A stretch of DNA of 64,000 bases from Thioalkalivibrio thiocyanodenitrificans ARhD 1 (GCF_000378965.1 NZ_KB900536.1:1003583-1067582), one strand, 5' to 3'. Counted from the first letter of the stretch, positions 18,387-27,963 are shown. Translations and numbers: made by a program. The notes: generated by a model from the letters alone, not told the origin.

Positions 18387-19316
18387 TTACTCCGACAAGT
18401 GCCGCGGCGCCTTGCCGACCTTGTCTCCCAGTGCACGTTCGCGGTCGGTGACGATGCGCTCGGCGATCTTCTGCACGGCGTCGGTGAGCCACATGCAGGT
18501 CTGGGTGCCCTGCCGGTAGTCGGCCGGGCCGAAGGCCTGCACGCGGCCCTGGCGCTGCAGCTCGTTGACCTGGCTGAATTCCCGGCGCTGGCCCGGGTTG
18601 TAGACACCGTAGGTATAGCCCCCATTGCGCTTGACCACCGAGAACACGGGCACGTCGGAAGGGCCGTCGGCGATGTAGATCATGTTCTGGAACGGGATGC
18701 GCCGCTCGGCCTCCGCTACCGCCGCGTTCACGTCGATCTGCTCCGGGTGCTTGTTCACCCCCTTGTTGATCTCGAACACTGCGCGGGTCTTGGTGGTGTT
18801 GTCCAGCACGTAACCGACCTGCGCGATCACCGGCGGATCGGTATTCAGGTCCTCCAGGAACTCGCACCCCCAGACGCCGTCCAGATACGGCGCGATGGCG
18901 CTGCCGCGGATGGTACGCGTGAAACCCGTGCTCACCACGTAATGCTCCAGCGTGATGTCGTGATGGGCATAGCGCGGCTCGCGCTCCACCGTCTCCTTCA
19001 ACTCGCCGAAGAACTCCGGCAGCCCCGGATAGAACTCGAGCCGCGCGCCCAGTTCGCCCAGTTTCTCGTTGCTCAGATCCCTGAACACGCCGCGGCGCAC
19101 ATAGTCGAGGATGTGATTGAGATAATTCATCTCCCCCGACACCTGCTCTGAACCGCGCTCGCGGTAGATGCGCGAAAGCTCATTGACCTCGCGCCAGAAC
19201 TGACGCTCGTCCACCCCGTAATGCTCGAACAAGGGCCCCTGCATGTAGCCCGGAATCAGCGTCTTGTCGAAATCCCACACCACCGCGATGATGGTCTGGG
19301 TGAACAGTGTGGCCAT
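18387..19316 (-). CDS. HAD-family phosphatase
   Basis: A 309-residue haloacid dehalogenase-type hydrolase. Motif I is WDFDKTLIPG (nucleophile Asp), motif II is around VVSTGFTRTI, and motif III/IV is the Lys near NKGVNKHPEQ plus MIYIADGPSDVPVF. A helical cap lies between. It would dephosphorylate a small phosphorylated substrate that I cannot name. It sits between parE and parC with nearly identical family D repeats on both sides, which makes it a candidate for loss or movement by recombination. The TAA stop is followed within ten bases by the repeat. Confidence 0.85.
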   Translation of the reverse strand: MATLFTQTIIAVVWDFDKTLIPGYMQGPLFEHYGVDERQFWREVNELSRIYRERGSEQVSGEMNYLNHILDYVRRGVFRDLSNEKLGELGARLEFYPGLPEFFGELKETVEREPRYAHHDITLEHYVVSTGFTRTIRGSAIAPYLDGVWGCEFLEDLNTDPPVIAQVGYVLDNTTKTRAVFEINKGVNKHPEQIDVNAAVAEAERRIPFQNMIYIADGPSDVPVFSVVKRNGGYTYGVYNPGQRREFSQVNELQRQGRVQAFGPADYRQGTQTCMWLTDAVQKIAERIVTDRERALGDKVGKAPRHLSE

Positions 19317-19348
19317 GTTCCTGAACCCCTCTTTCCGATAAACCCTTT

Positions 19349-19470
19349 TCGACGCAAAGGCGCAAAGACGCAGTGAATCGCAAAAGTTCTCTGTGCAAGA
19401 AAACCGCCTTGGATCTTCAGCGATTGAATCTCTTTGCGTTCCTTTGCGTCATCGCGTCTTTGCGTCGAAA
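19349..19470. repeat. Heptamer element, family D, parE side of the HAD gene
   Basis: GACGCAAAGGCGCAAAGACGC on the left; GCGTTCCTTTGCGTCATCGC and CTTTGCGTCG on the right. The right-hand 34 or so bases are nearly identical to 18346-18379. Confidence 0.88.
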
Positions 19471-19480
19471 GCTTTTCCAG

Positions 19481-21373
19481 TCAGACCTCCACCTCAGCCA
19501 GATGCCCCTTGGTCTCCAGCCAGCTCTTTCGATCGGCGGCGCGCTTCCTGGCCAGCAGCATGTCCAGCAGGGTGTTGGTGTCGTCGCCGGCGTCCACGGT
19601 GAGCTGCACCAGGCGCCGGGTGTCCGGGTCCATGGTGGTCTCGCGCAGCTGCAGGGGGTTCATCTCGCCCAGCCCCTTGAAGCGGGTCACCGATACCTTG
19701 CCCTTCTTCTTCTCCGCCTCGATGCGCTCCAGCACGCCCTGCTTCTCGTGCTCGTCCAGCGCGTAGAAGGTCTCCTTGCCGACATCGATGCGAAACAGCG
19801 GCGGCATGGCCACGTATACATGGCCGTGCTCCACCAGGGGCCGGAAGTGGCGCACGAACAGGGCGCACAGCAGCGTGGCGATATGGGCGCCGTCGGAATC
19901 CGCATCGGCCAGGATGCAGATCTTGCCGTAGCGCAGATCCTTCAAATCCGGCGCACCCGGTTCCACGCCCACGGCGACGCTGATGTCGTGGATCTCCTGG
20001 GACCCCAGCACCTGGTCCGGCTCCACCTCCCAGGCGTTCAGGATCTTGCCGCGCAGCGGCATGATGGCCTGAAACTCCCGGTCCCGGGCCTGCTTGGCGG
20101 AACCGCCCGCGGAGTCGCCCTCGACCAGAAAGAGTTCGGTGCGGGCCAGATCCTGGCTCGCGCAGTCGGCCAGCTTGCCCGGAAGCGTCGGGCCCTGGGT
20201 GACCTTCTTGCGCACCACCTTGCGGCCGGCGCGGGCGCGGCGCTGGGCGCTGTTGATGGCCAGTTCGGCGATGCGCTCGCCGGCCCCCGGGTGCTGGTTG
20301 AGCCAGAGGCTGAAGGCGTCCTTGACCACGCCCGAGACGAATGGCGCAGCCTCGCGCGAGGACAGGCGTTCCTTGGTCTGACCGGCGAACTGGGGATCCT
20401 GCATCTTGAAGGAGAGGATGTACGAGACACGATCCCAGACGTCCTCGGGGGTGAGCTTCACGCCCCGGGGGAGCAGGTTTCTGAATTCGCAGAACTCGCG
20501 CACCGCGTCGGTGAGCCCCGTGCGCAGGCCGTTGACGTGGGTGCCCCCCTGGCCCGTGGGGATGAGGTTCACGTAGCTCTCGGTCACCGCGTCGCCGCCC
20601 TCGGGCAGCCACACCACCGCCCACTCGGCCGCCTCGGTCTGGCCGGCCACGGACCCCATGAAGGGCTCCTCGGGCACGCGCTCGAATCCGGCCACCGCCT
20701 CCACGAGGTAGTCCCGGAGGCCCGCCTCGTAGCACCAGTCAGCGCGCTCGCCGGTGATCTCGTCGTAGAAGCTGACCGCGAGTCCGGGGCACAGCACCGC
20801 CTTGGCCCGCAGGATGTGCTTCAATCTCGGCACCGAGAATCCGGGCGAATCGAAATACTTCGGGTCCGGCCAGAAACGCAACGTGGTGCCGGTATTGCGC
20901 CGGCCCACCTCGCCCACGACCTCCAGTTCGCTCTTCTTGTAGCCACCGGCGAAGGCCATGTTGTATTCCCTGCCGTCGCGCCTGATCCACACCTCCAGGT
21001 GCCTTGAGAGTGCATTCACCACGGACACGCCCACGCCGTGCAGGCCGCCGGAAAACTGGTAGCTCTTGTCCGAGAACTTGCCGCCCGCATGCAGCGTGGA
21101 GAGGATCACCTCCACGCCGGGGCGTTTCTCCTTCGGGTGCATGTCCACGGGCATGCCGCGCCCGTCATCAGCCACGGAGAGTGAGCCGTCCTTGTGCAGC
21201 ACCAGGTCGATCTTCTTCGCGTACCCCGCAATGGCCTCGTCCACCGAGTTGTCGATCACCTCCTGGGCCATGTGGTTGGGCCGGGAGGTGTCGGTATACA
21301 TGCCCGGACGCTTGCGTACCGGGTCCAGCCCGGAGAGAACTTCAATATCAGCCGCGTTGTAACTGGTGGTCAT
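19481..21373 (-). CDS. parE: DNA topoisomerase IV subunit B
   Basis: 630 residues from the ATG at 21373 (MTTSYNAADIEVLSGLDPVRKRPGMY). The GHKL ATPase has IDNSVDEAIAGYA and DDGRGMPVDMHPKEK, then the transducer. The TOPRIM domain contains LVEGDSAGGSAKQ and ADADSDGAHI. The length (630, not about 800) and sequence indicate ParE and not GyrB. It provides the ATPase for topoisomerase IV. Transcribed leftward, divergent from the AddA-like gene. Confidence 0.96.
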   Translation of the reverse strand: MTTSYNAADIEVLSGLDPVRKRPGMYTDTSRPNHMAQEVIDNSVDEAIAGYAKKIDLVLHKDGSLSVADDGRGMPVDMHPKEKRPGVEVILSTLHAGGKFSDKSYQFSGGLHGVGVSVVNALSRHLEVWIRRDGREYNMAFAGGYKKSELEVVGEVGRRNTGTTLRFWPDPKYFDSPGFSVPRLKHILRAKAVLCPGLAVSFYDEITGERADWCYEAGLRDYLVEAVAGFERVPEEPFMGSVAGQTEAAEWAVVWLPEGGDAVTESYVNLIPTGQGGTHVNGLRTGLTDAVREFCEFRNLLPRGVKLTPEDVWDRVSYILSFKMQDPQFAGQTKERLSSREAAPFVSGVVKDAFSLWLNQHPGAGERIAELAINSAQRRARAGRKVVRKKVTQGPTLPGKLADCASQDLARTELFLVEGDSAGGSAKQARDREFQAIMPLRGKILNAWEVEPDQVLGSQEIHDISVAVGVEPGAPDLKDLRYGKICILADADSDGAHIATLLCALFVRHFRPLVEHGHVYVAMPPLFRIDVGKETFYALDEHEKQGVLERIEAEKKKGKVSVTRFKGLGEMNPLQLRETTMDPDTRRLVQLTVDAGDDTNTLLDMLLARKRAADRKSWLETKGHLAEVEV

Positions 21374-21495
21374 GGAAGGCTGAGAACCCAAGATAGTGGG
21401 GCCAACGGGCCCGGGAGATACAAGATAATGGGCGACATACCCTACAGGATACAAGGCCCTTGAGGTAGGTCCACACCCCCAAAAGCTGTATCTTT

Positions 21496-21541
21496 ACCTT
21501 GCCACTTGCCACTTGCCACTTGCCACTTGCCACTTGCCACT
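21496..21541. repeat. Heptamer element, family E (TTGCCAC), single-armed
   Basis: Six head-to-tail TTGCCAC units, ending immediately before the ATG of the AddA-like gene. Unlike the other elements it has no inverted partner arm and lies in a divergent gap at a 5' end. Confidence 0.9.
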
Positions 21542-21542
21542 G

Positions 21543-24500
21543 ATGTCAGCCACAGATCCCGATCTCAACGTCTCCGTCTTCGCCTCGGCCGGCTCCGGGA
21601 AGACCTACCTGCTGGTCACGCGCATCCTGCGCCTGCTGCTCGCCGGCGCCCGGCCGGACGGCATCCTGGCGGTGACCTTCACCCGCATGGCCGCGGGCGA
21701 GATGCAGACCCGCCTCACCGAGCGGCTGCTTGAGTGGCAGGATCTGGACGACGCGGCACTGGAAAAGGCGCTGGCGGACATGGGGGTGCCGCCGGACGAC
21801 ACCCTGCTGGAACGGGCCCGGCGGCTGTTCGAGACCACGCTGCTGGCGGACCGCCCGGTGCGTACCACCACCTTCCACGCCTTCTGCCAGGACATCCTGG
21901 CGCGCTTTCCCCTGGAGGCACAGGTACCGCCGGGCTTCGAGCTGGCGGACAACGAACGCGAACTCCGGGATCGGGCATGGGACGCCCTGGTCAGCGTGGC
22001 CACCCGGGAACCGGACGGCCCTCTGGCCGGGGCGCTGCAGGCGCTGCTCACCACGCTCGGCGGGGTGGACAACGTGCGCAAGGCCCTGGACGGATTTCTC
22101 GCCCACCGGGAGGACTGGTGGGCCTGGACCGAGCACGAGGCCGATCCCCTGGCATTTGCCCGGGCGCGCATCGCCGCGGAACTGGCAGTGGACCCCGACG
22201 CGGACCCCCGGGCCGACTGCCTGGACCCGCCCACCCGCGAGGCGCTGGCGGAACTGGCGGCCCTCTTGGCCCGCAACACCCCCACCGACCAGGGCCTGGG
22301 CCAGGGCCTGGCCGATGCACTGGCGCGGGAGGATGCCGACCTGCTGTTCCACGCGGCGCGCACCGCCCTGCTGACCCAGGCGAATACGCTCAGGTCGCGC
22401 AAAGCCAGTGCCGCCCAGGCCAAACGCCTGGGGGGCGCCGAAACGGAGGACCGGTTCCTGGCACTGCACCGGTCCCTGGGTGAGGAGTTCCTCGACGCCC
22501 TGGACCGGCTCGCCCGCCAGCACAGCCTGCGGCTCAACCGCGCCTGGTTCACCGCCGGGCTGGCGTATCTGGATCATTACCAGGCGATCAAGGAAGAACT
22601 GCGCATCCTGGATTTCACCGACCTGGAGTGGCGCACCTACCGGCTGCTCAACCACGGCGACCACGCACTGTGGGTGCAGTACCGGCTGGACAGCCGCATC
22701 GATCACCTGCTCATCGACGAGTTCCAGGACACCAACCCCACCCAGTGGCGGCTCATGCTGCCACTGCTGGAGGAACTGGCCGCCCAGGGGGACCGGCAGG
22801 GCCGCAGCGTCTTTCTGGTGGGCGACACCAAGCAGTCCATCTACAGCTTCCGCCGGGCCGATCCCCGGCTGCAGGAGATTGCCGCGCGCTGGATCCGCGA
22901 GCGTCTGGGCGGGCGCCCGGAATCGCTGGACCGGTCGTGGCGCTCCAGCCCCGCGGTCATGGACTTCGTCAACCGCGTGTTCACCGCCGCCCCCGCCCTG
23001 CGCGAGGCGCTCCCGGATTTCCATCCCCATGACACCCACCTGCAGAACCTGTGGGGCCGCGTGGAGGTCTGGCCGCTGGTCGAGGCGGAAACGGACACCG
23101 GCGACGCAACGCCGCCCGAGGGCCTGCGCAACCCGCTGACCACGGCCCGCGCCGACACCGGCGACGACCTGCACGCCTGGGAGGGCCTTGGCATCGCCCG
23201 GCGCATCCGGGAAATGGTAGCCGCGGGCCTGATGGTCGGCCGGGGCGCGCAGGCCCGCCCCATCGGCTACGGCGACATCACCATCCTGGTGCGCAACCGC
23301 ACCCATGTGGGGGCCATCGAGGACGCCCTGCGTGACGCCGGGGTCCCCTATCTGAGCGCCGCCCGGGGCGAGCTGCTGGATCATCTGGAGGTGCGCGATC
23401 TGGAGGCCCTGCTGCGCATACTCATCACCCCCCATGACGATCTCGCCCTGGCCCAGGTGCTGCGCTCGCCGGTGTTCTCGGTGGGGCACGGCGAACTGGA
23501 ACAACTGGCGGACGCGGGATCCGGCCCCTGGCATGCGCGTCTCGAGGCCCTGGCACCGGCACTGCCCGATGAGAGCCCGCTCAGGCAGGCGGCGGAGAAA
23601 CTCGGGCGCTGGCGCCTCTGGAGCGATGCCCTGCCGGTGCACGACCTGCTGGATCGCATCTTCCTGGACGGCAACGTGCTGGCCCGGTACGCCGCCGGCA
23701 GCCGCCCCGACCGGGTGCCCACGGTCCTGGCCAGCCTGATCCGCTTCCTGGAACTGGCGCTGGAGGTGGACAGCGGCCGCTATCCGAGTCTCGTGCATTT
23801 CCTGTCGCGCCTGCACGGTCTGCGGGATCAGGCGGATGCCGCCCCGGACACCCCGCCGGTGCGGGGCGCCAGCGCCCGGGTACGCATCATGACCATCCAC
23901 GCCGCCAAGGGCCTGGAAGCCCCGGTGATCTTTCTGGCGGATGCGGCCGCCGTCCCCAGGGATTCCAAGACCTATGAAGCCCTGGTGGACTGGCCCACGG
24001 GCGAGGACCACCCCCGGCTCATGCGGCTGCTGCCCAGGAGCGGCGATCTCGACCGGATCACCGCCGATGCACTGGACAGATACCGGGCCGCCCGTGCCAG
24101 GGAGGATGCCAACCTGCTGTACGTGGCCCTGACCCGGGCCCGCCAGGTGCTGATCGTCTCGGCCAGTGCACGGGCCAGGAGCAACGGCGGCTGGTATGCG
24201 CACATCCGGGAGGCCGTGTCCCCCGAGGCGGCCACGACGGACGGCCTGCCTGGCAGGTACACGGATGGGGGCATCTGGGTCCACGAAACGGGCCAGCCGC
24301 CGCCGTCGGGTTCGGGCGCCGTCACCGACACCCCCGGATCGCTCCCGCCCCCTGCCGGACTGGCGTCGCCCCTGGCCCGCGCCGCGCCGGAACTGGAGAT
24401 CGCCCCCAGCCGGGAGGCAGGCGGCTTCGGCGACCGCGGGCCGGACAGCGACCGCACCGGCGATGAGGACGCCCGCCTGCGTGGCGTGGCCATCCACCGC

Positions 24501-24950
24501 CTGCTGGAATGGCTGACATCCGGACAGAAAGAACCGGACGCCGCCCTGTGCCGCCGCCTGGCGGCCGAGCAGGCCCTGGACCCGGACCATCCCGAACTGG
24601 CAGACTGGCTCGCCGAGGCCCGCGCGGTGGTCGCCGACCCGGCCCTGGCGGCGGTGTTCGCCCCGCAACCCGGCACCCGGGACTACAACGAGGTCCCGCT
24701 GCAATATACCCATGCCGACGGACGTACGGTGTATGGCATCATCGACCGCCTGCGGGTGACTGAAGAACGTGTCCTGCTGGTGGATTACAAGACCCATCGG
24801 GTGGCCGATTATGCCGCCGCCCGCCGCCTGGCGGAAAGATACGCCGCACCCATGGCCCTTTACGCGGAAGGCGTGCGCCGGCTGTGGCCGGGGCGGACGG
24901 TGCAGGGGCTGCTTCTGTTCACGCACATCCGGAAAGTGGTGAAAGGGTAA
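21543..24950 (+). CDS. UvrD/RecB-type helicase-nuclease (AddA-like)
   Basis: 1,135 residues. Superfamily 1 helicase motifs: Ia Walker A SAGSGKTYLL (residue about 15), AVTFTRMAAGEM, TTTFHAFCQ, DEAH-type LLIDEFQDTNPTQW, GDTKQSIYSFRRADP, MTIHAAKGLEAPVIFL and YVALTRARQVL. The C-terminal 130 residues form a PD-(D/E)xK nuclease (GVAIHRLLEWL, YGIIDRLR, VLLVDYKTHR). It would unwind and resect broken DNA ends. AddA normally pairs with AddB, encoded next to it; no addB is here, because the upstream neighbour is parE in the opposite direction. The ATG at 21543 directly follows a TTGCCAC array and shows no ribosome site, so expression is puzzling. Confidence 0.88.
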   Translation: MSATDPDLNVSVFASAGSGKTYLLVTRILRLLLAGARPDGILAVTFTRMAAGEMQTRLTERLLEWQDLDDAALEKALADMGVPPDDTLLERARRLFETTLLADRPVRTTTFHAFCQDILARFPLEAQVPPGFELADNERELRDRAWDALVSVATREPDGPLAGALQALLTTLGGVDNVRKALDGFLAHREDWWAWTEHEADPLAFARARIAAELAVDPDADPRADCLDPPTREALAELAALLARNTPTDQGLGQGLADALAREDADLLFHAARTALLTQANTLRSRKASAAQAKRLGGAETEDRFLALHRSLGEEFLDALDRLARQHSLRLNRAWFTAGLAYLDHYQAIKEELRILDFTDLEWRTYRLLNHGDHALWVQYRLDSRIDHLLIDEFQDTNPTQWRLMLPLLEELAAQGDRQGRSVFLVGDTKQSIYSFRRADPRLQEIAARWIRERLGGRPESLDRSWRSSPAVMDFVNRVFTAAPALREALPDFHPHDTHLQNLWGRVEVWPLVEAETDTGDATPPEGLRNPLTTARADTGDDLHAWEGLGIARRIREMVAAGLMVGRGAQARPIGYGDITILVRNRTHVGAIEDALRDAGVPYLSAARGELLDHLEVRDLEALLRILITPHDDLALAQVLRSPVFSVGHGELEQLADAGSGPWHARLEALAPALPDESPLRQAAEKLGRWRLWSDALPVHDLLDRIFLDGNVLARYAAGSRPDRVPTVLASLIRFLELALEVDSGRYPSLVHFLSRLHGLRDQADAAPDTPPVRGASARVRIMTIHAAKGLEAPVIFLADAAAVPRDSKTYEALVDWPTGEDHPRLMRLLPRSGDLDRITADALDRYRAARAREDANLLYVALTRARQVLIVSASARARSNGGWYAHIREAVSPEAATTDGLPGRYTDGGIWVHETGQPPPSGSGAVTDTPGSLPPPAGLASPLARAAPELEIAPSREAGGFGDRGPDSDRTGDEDARLRGVAIHRLLEWLTSGQKEPDAALCRRLAAEQALDPDHPELADWLAEARAVVADPALAAVFAPQPGTRDYNEVPLQYTHADGRTVYGIIDRLRVTEERVLLVDYKTHRVADYAAARRLAERYAAPMALYAEGVRRLWPGRTVQGLLLFTHIRKVVKG

Positions 24951-24954
24951 GTCA

Positions 24955-25123
24955 AGGCTCAAAGTTCAAGGTTCAAAGTTCAACGTTCAAGGTTCAAGGT
25001 TCAAGGTTCCAGGTTCCAGGTTCAAGGTTCAACGGATAGGCTGCCTGCCCAACTTTGAACTTTGAACTTTGAACTTTGAACTTTGAACTTTGAACTTTGA
25101 ACTTTGAACTTTGAACCTTGAAT
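24955..25123. repeat. Heptamer element, family B (TTCAAAG/TTCAAGG)
   Basis: The left arm holds about ten TTCAAGG/TTCAAAG units. A 20-base centre (GGATAGGCTGCCTGCCC) follows, and the right arm has about twelve CTTTGAA units. It begins three bases after the helicase-nuclease stop and fills the gap before cnoX. Confidence 0.92.
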
Positions 25124-25189
25124 CTCCCCGCCTCATCCCAATACATCTGTCCCAGTCAACGCCAACGCAAGCCAGGAGGAACCACCCCC

Positions 25190-26050
25190 ATGTCCGACTC
25201 CCCTTACATCATCGACGTCACCCAGGGCAATTTCGAGCAGGTGGTGCTGGAGGGGTCGCAGGAACGGCCGGTGCTGGTGGACTTCTGGGCGGACTGGTGC
25301 CAGCCCTGCCACATGCTCGCCCCGGTGCTGGAAAAGCTGGTTCAGGAGTACGAGGGCCGCGTCATTCTGGCCAAGATCAACTCCGACGAGCAGCAGGCCC
25401 TGGCCGCCAGTTTCGGGGTGCGCAGCCTGCCGACCGTGATGATATTCCGTGACCGCAAGCCCGTGGACCAGTTCATGGGCGTGCAGCCGGAATCCGCCAT
25501 CCGCGCCCTGCTCTCCCGGCATCTGCCGCGCGATTCCGACACCCAGCGCGATGCGGCACGGGAACAACTGGAGGCAGGGGATGCGGAATCGGCACTGACC
25601 ACCTTGCAGGCGGCCATCGACAGCGATCCGGACAATCAGGCCATCAAGATCGACATCGCCCGGGCGCTCATGGCCCTGGGCCGGGCCGACGAGGCGGATG
25701 ACACCCTGAAGACGCTGCCCATGGATCTGCACCAGGATGAGGAGGTGCAGCGCCTGGAGGCACAGATACAGTTCGCCCGGGTGGCGGCCCGGGGTGAAGA
25801 ACTGGCGAGGCTGGAGGCCGAGACGGAATCCGGCGACAACCCGGAGGCACTGCACCGCGTGGCGGCGGCCAGGATCCTCTCCGAGGACTACGAGTCGGCC
25901 CTTGCCCTGCTCCTGCGCCTGATGCAAAAGCACCGAAAGTACGGGGACGACGCCGGCCACAAGGGCCTGCTCACCGCCTTCGAACTGCTGGGCGCGCAGC
26001 ATCCGCTGGTCAAGGAATACCGGCGCAAGATGGTGAGCCTACTGTACTGA
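25190..26050 (+). CDS. cnoX: Thioredoxin-like chaperone with TPR repeats, CnoX (YbbN)
   Basis: 286 residues; the ATG at 25190 follows CAGGAGGA. Residues 1-110 are a thioredoxin fold with active site WADWCQPCHML. The C-terminal 170 residues are TPR-like helices (LEAGDAESALTTLQAAIDSDPDN, ARALMALGRADEADDTLKTLP), the CnoX plan. E. coli CnoX has a single-Cys SQHC site; this one has the full CxxC, so it may also exchange disulfides. It protects proteins from oxidation and hands them to GroEL. Single gene, with a repeat at each side. Confidence 0.92.
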   Translation: MSDSPYIIDVTQGNFEQVVLEGSQERPVLVDFWADWCQPCHMLAPVLEKLVQEYEGRVILAKINSDEQQALAASFGVRSLPTVMIFRDRKPVDQFMGVQPESAIRALLSRHLPRDSDTQRDAAREQLEAGDAESALTTLQAAIDSDPDNQAIKIDIARALMALGRADEADDTLKTLPMDLHQDEEVQRLEAQIQFARVAARGEELARLEAETESGDNPEALHRVAAARILSEDYESALALLLRLMQKHRKYGDDAGHKGLLTAFELLGAQHPLVKEYRRKMVSLLY

Positions 26051-26120
26051 CAACTGGGAATTGTGAATTGGGAAGTGAGAAGTTGATGTCCGTTCCCGCT
26101 TCCCAATTCTCACTTCCTAC
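26051..26120. repeat. Heptamer element, family C (GAAGTGG/GAATTGG)
   Basis: GGGAATTGTGAATTGGGAAG then GCTTCCCAATTCTCACTTCC: an imperfect fold-back between convergent cnoX and dsbC. It starts at the cnoX stop and ends against the dsbC TAA stop. Confidence 0.88.
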
Positions 26121-26843
26121 TTACTCTTTGGCCTGCTCCATGATCCGCTCCAGATCGGCCACCGGGCGGTAGCCGGGCAGCATGACGCCGGATTCCAGGA
26201 CCAGGGCGGGAGTGCCCCGGACACCCAGTTGCTCGCCCAGCGCCATGTGCTCCTGGACGGGGTTGTCGCAGTTGGCCACGGGGATCTCGCGGCCCAGCTT
26301 GGCCTCATCCATGGCATGGTTGCGATCCTCGGCGCACCAGATGCCCACGGCCTTGAGGTAGCTCGGGGAATTGATCCCGGTACGCGGGAACAGCAGGTAA
26401 CGGATCTTGATGCCGCGCTCGTTGTACTCGCTCATCTCCGAATGCATCCGGCGGCAGAAGGTGCAGTCCGCGTCGGTAAAGACCGTCAGCACATGCCGTG
26501 TCTCGCCGTCGGGCGGATAGATCACCATGCGCGACTCGTCCAGGGTATCCACCACCTGCTTCCTGGCCTGGGTGCGGCTGGCTTCCGTCAGATTGGTCCG
26601 GGTCTCGGTGTCCACCAGGGTGCCCTCGAGCACGTACTTTCCATCCCCGCTCATGTAGAAGACCTGGATGCCATAGCGCACCTCGAACACCCCCTCCACC
26701 GGCGTTTCCACGACCGCGTCCGGGGTGGCGTTGGGGATCAGGGCCTGCATCCGCTCACGCACCACTTCCTCCGAGGCGATGGCGGACAGGGAAATACCGG
26801 CCAGGACGAGACCCAGCAGGGCGGCAATCGGGGGCTTGATCAT
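26121..26843 (-). CDS. dsbC: Thiol:disulfide interchange protein DsbC
   Basis: 240 residues from the ATG at 26843 (GGAAGG upstream). The signal peptide (AALLGLVLAGISLSAIAS) is followed by the DsbC dimerisation domain (about residues 25-85) and a thioredoxin domain with active site DADCTFCRRMHSEM and cis-Pro loop GVRGTPALVLESG. A second Cys pair (WCAED...NCDNP) matches the structural disulfide of DsbC. It isomerises wrong disulfides in the periplasm. Single gene between two family C repeats. Confidence 0.94.
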   Translation of the reverse strand: MIKPPIAALLGLVLAGISLSAIASEEVVRERMQALIPNATPDAVVETPVEGVFEVRYGIQVFYMSGDGKYVLEGTLVDTETRTNLTEASRTQARKQVVDTLDESRMVIYPPDGETRHVLTVFTDADCTFCRRMHSEMSEYNERGIKIRYLLFPRTGINSPSYLKAVGIWCAEDRNHAMDEAKLGREIPVANCDNPVQEHMALGEQLGVRGTPALVLESGVMLPGYRPVADLERIMEQAKE

Positions 26844-26917
26844 GTAATCGGACCTTCCGGGAGGCAAGTGATTTTCAGCTTAGCTGGAAATAAGACGCGC
26901 GATGATGCCAAAGATTC

Positions 26918-27032
26918 CATCCAAGTGGGAATCCTGAATTGCGAAGTGAGAAATAACGGCATTCCGCATCCACAGTCCGGGACACACCCATTCCCACTTC
27001 CAGATTCACACTTCCAAATTCCCACTTCCCAC
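26918..27032. repeat. Heptamer element, family C, between dsbC and xerD
   Basis: Left arm AAGTGGGAATCCTGAATTGCGAAGTGAG; right arm CATTCCCACTTCC and AAATTCCCACTTCCCACTTA. The right end touches the xerD TAA stop (27035-27033). Confidence 0.88.
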
Positions 27033-27959
27033 TTATCCCCTTGGATGGTGTTCCCCGTGCAGTTCCTTGAGCCGGGCCCGGGCCACGTGGGTATAGATCT
27101 GCGTGGTGGAGAGATCGCTGTGGCCCAGCAGCATCTGGACCACACGCAGGTCCGCGCCGTGGTTGAGCAGATGGGTGGCGAAGGCATGGCGCAGGGTGTG
27201 GGGCGAGAGATGCTTGCGGATGCCCGCCCGGGCGGCGTAACGGCGGATCAGGTGCCAGAAGGCCTGGCGGGTCATGCCGCCGCCGCGTCTGGTCACGAAC
27301 AGGTCATCGCAGGCGCCCCGGCCCTTGAGCAGCACGGGACGTGACTGCTCCAGATAACGGGCCACCCAGGCGGATGCCTCCTCCCCCAGGGGCACGAGGC
27401 GCTCCTTGCCGCCCTTGCCCACCGTACGCACCACCCCGTGGCGAAGATTCACCTGGTCCACCCTGAGCCCCACAAGTTCCGACACCCGCAGCCCGGTGGC
27501 ATAGATCAGCTCCAGCATGGCGCGGTCCCTGAGCCCCAGATCCGTATCGACATCCGGCGCGGCCAGCAGAGCCTCCACGTCCGCCTCGCTCAGGGTGTCC
27601 GGCAGCGGCCGCCCCGGCCGGGGCGAGTCGATCCGGGCCGTGGGATCATCCTTGCGGCGGCCGTCGCGCACCAGGTGGCGGTAGAACCGGCGCAAACTGG
27701 AGAGCAGCCGGGCGGTGGAGCGGGGCCGGGCCCCGGCGGCGACCCGGTGGGAGAGATAGGCCAGCAGATCGGCCCGGTCCGCCCGCTCCACTGCCTTGCC
27801 GGCGCCCGCAAGCCAGCGGGCCAGCGCCGTCAGGTCGGCCCGGTAGGCGGACAGGGTATGTTCACTGAGACCGTGCTCGGCCCAGATGGAGTCCAGGAAC
27901 GCATCGATGGCCCGTGTCGACAGGGAGACGGAGTCTGACTCGGACGGCGTATCAGACAT
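27033..27959 (-). CDS. xerD: Site-specific tyrosine recombinase XerD
   Basis: 308 residues from the ATG at 27959. The N-terminal SAM-like core-binding domain (AIDAFLDSIWAEHGLSEHTL, LARWLAG) is followed by the catalytic domain with Arg in YATGLRVSELVGL, HxxR in SPHTLRHAFATHLL, and HSDLSTTQIYTHV carrying the His and the Tyr nucleophile. With XerC it resolves chromosome dimers at dif. XerC is not in this window. The overall sequence fits the housekeeping enzyme and not an integron or phage integrase. Confidence 0.94.
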   Translation of the reverse strand: MSDTPSESDSVSLSTRAIDAFLDSIWAEHGLSEHTLSAYRADLTALARWLAGAGKAVERADRADLLAYLSHRVAAGARPRSTARLLSSLRRFYRHLVRDGRRKDDPTARIDSPRPGRPLPDTLSEADVEALLAAPDVDTDLGLRDRAMLELIYATGLRVSELVGLRVDQVNLRHGVVRTVGKGGKERLVPLGEEASAWVARYLEQSRPVLLKGRGACDDLFVTRRGGGMTRQAFWHLIRRYAARAGIRKHLSPHTLRHAFATHLLNHGADLRVVQMLLGHSDLSTTQIYTHVARARLKELHGEHHPRG

Positions 27960-27963
27960 CGGA

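Noticed and set aside
16248-19151. 967-codon rightward open frame across parC and the HAD gene
   Set aside because: Antisense to two well-supported genes and spans the repeat between them.
21546-24962. 1,138-codon leftward open frame
   Set aside because: Antisense to the AddA-like gene; no recognisable motif.
24955-25123. CRISPR-like array
   Set aside because: The unit is seven bases with no spacers, and arms are inverted, so this is simple tandem repeat and not CRISPR.
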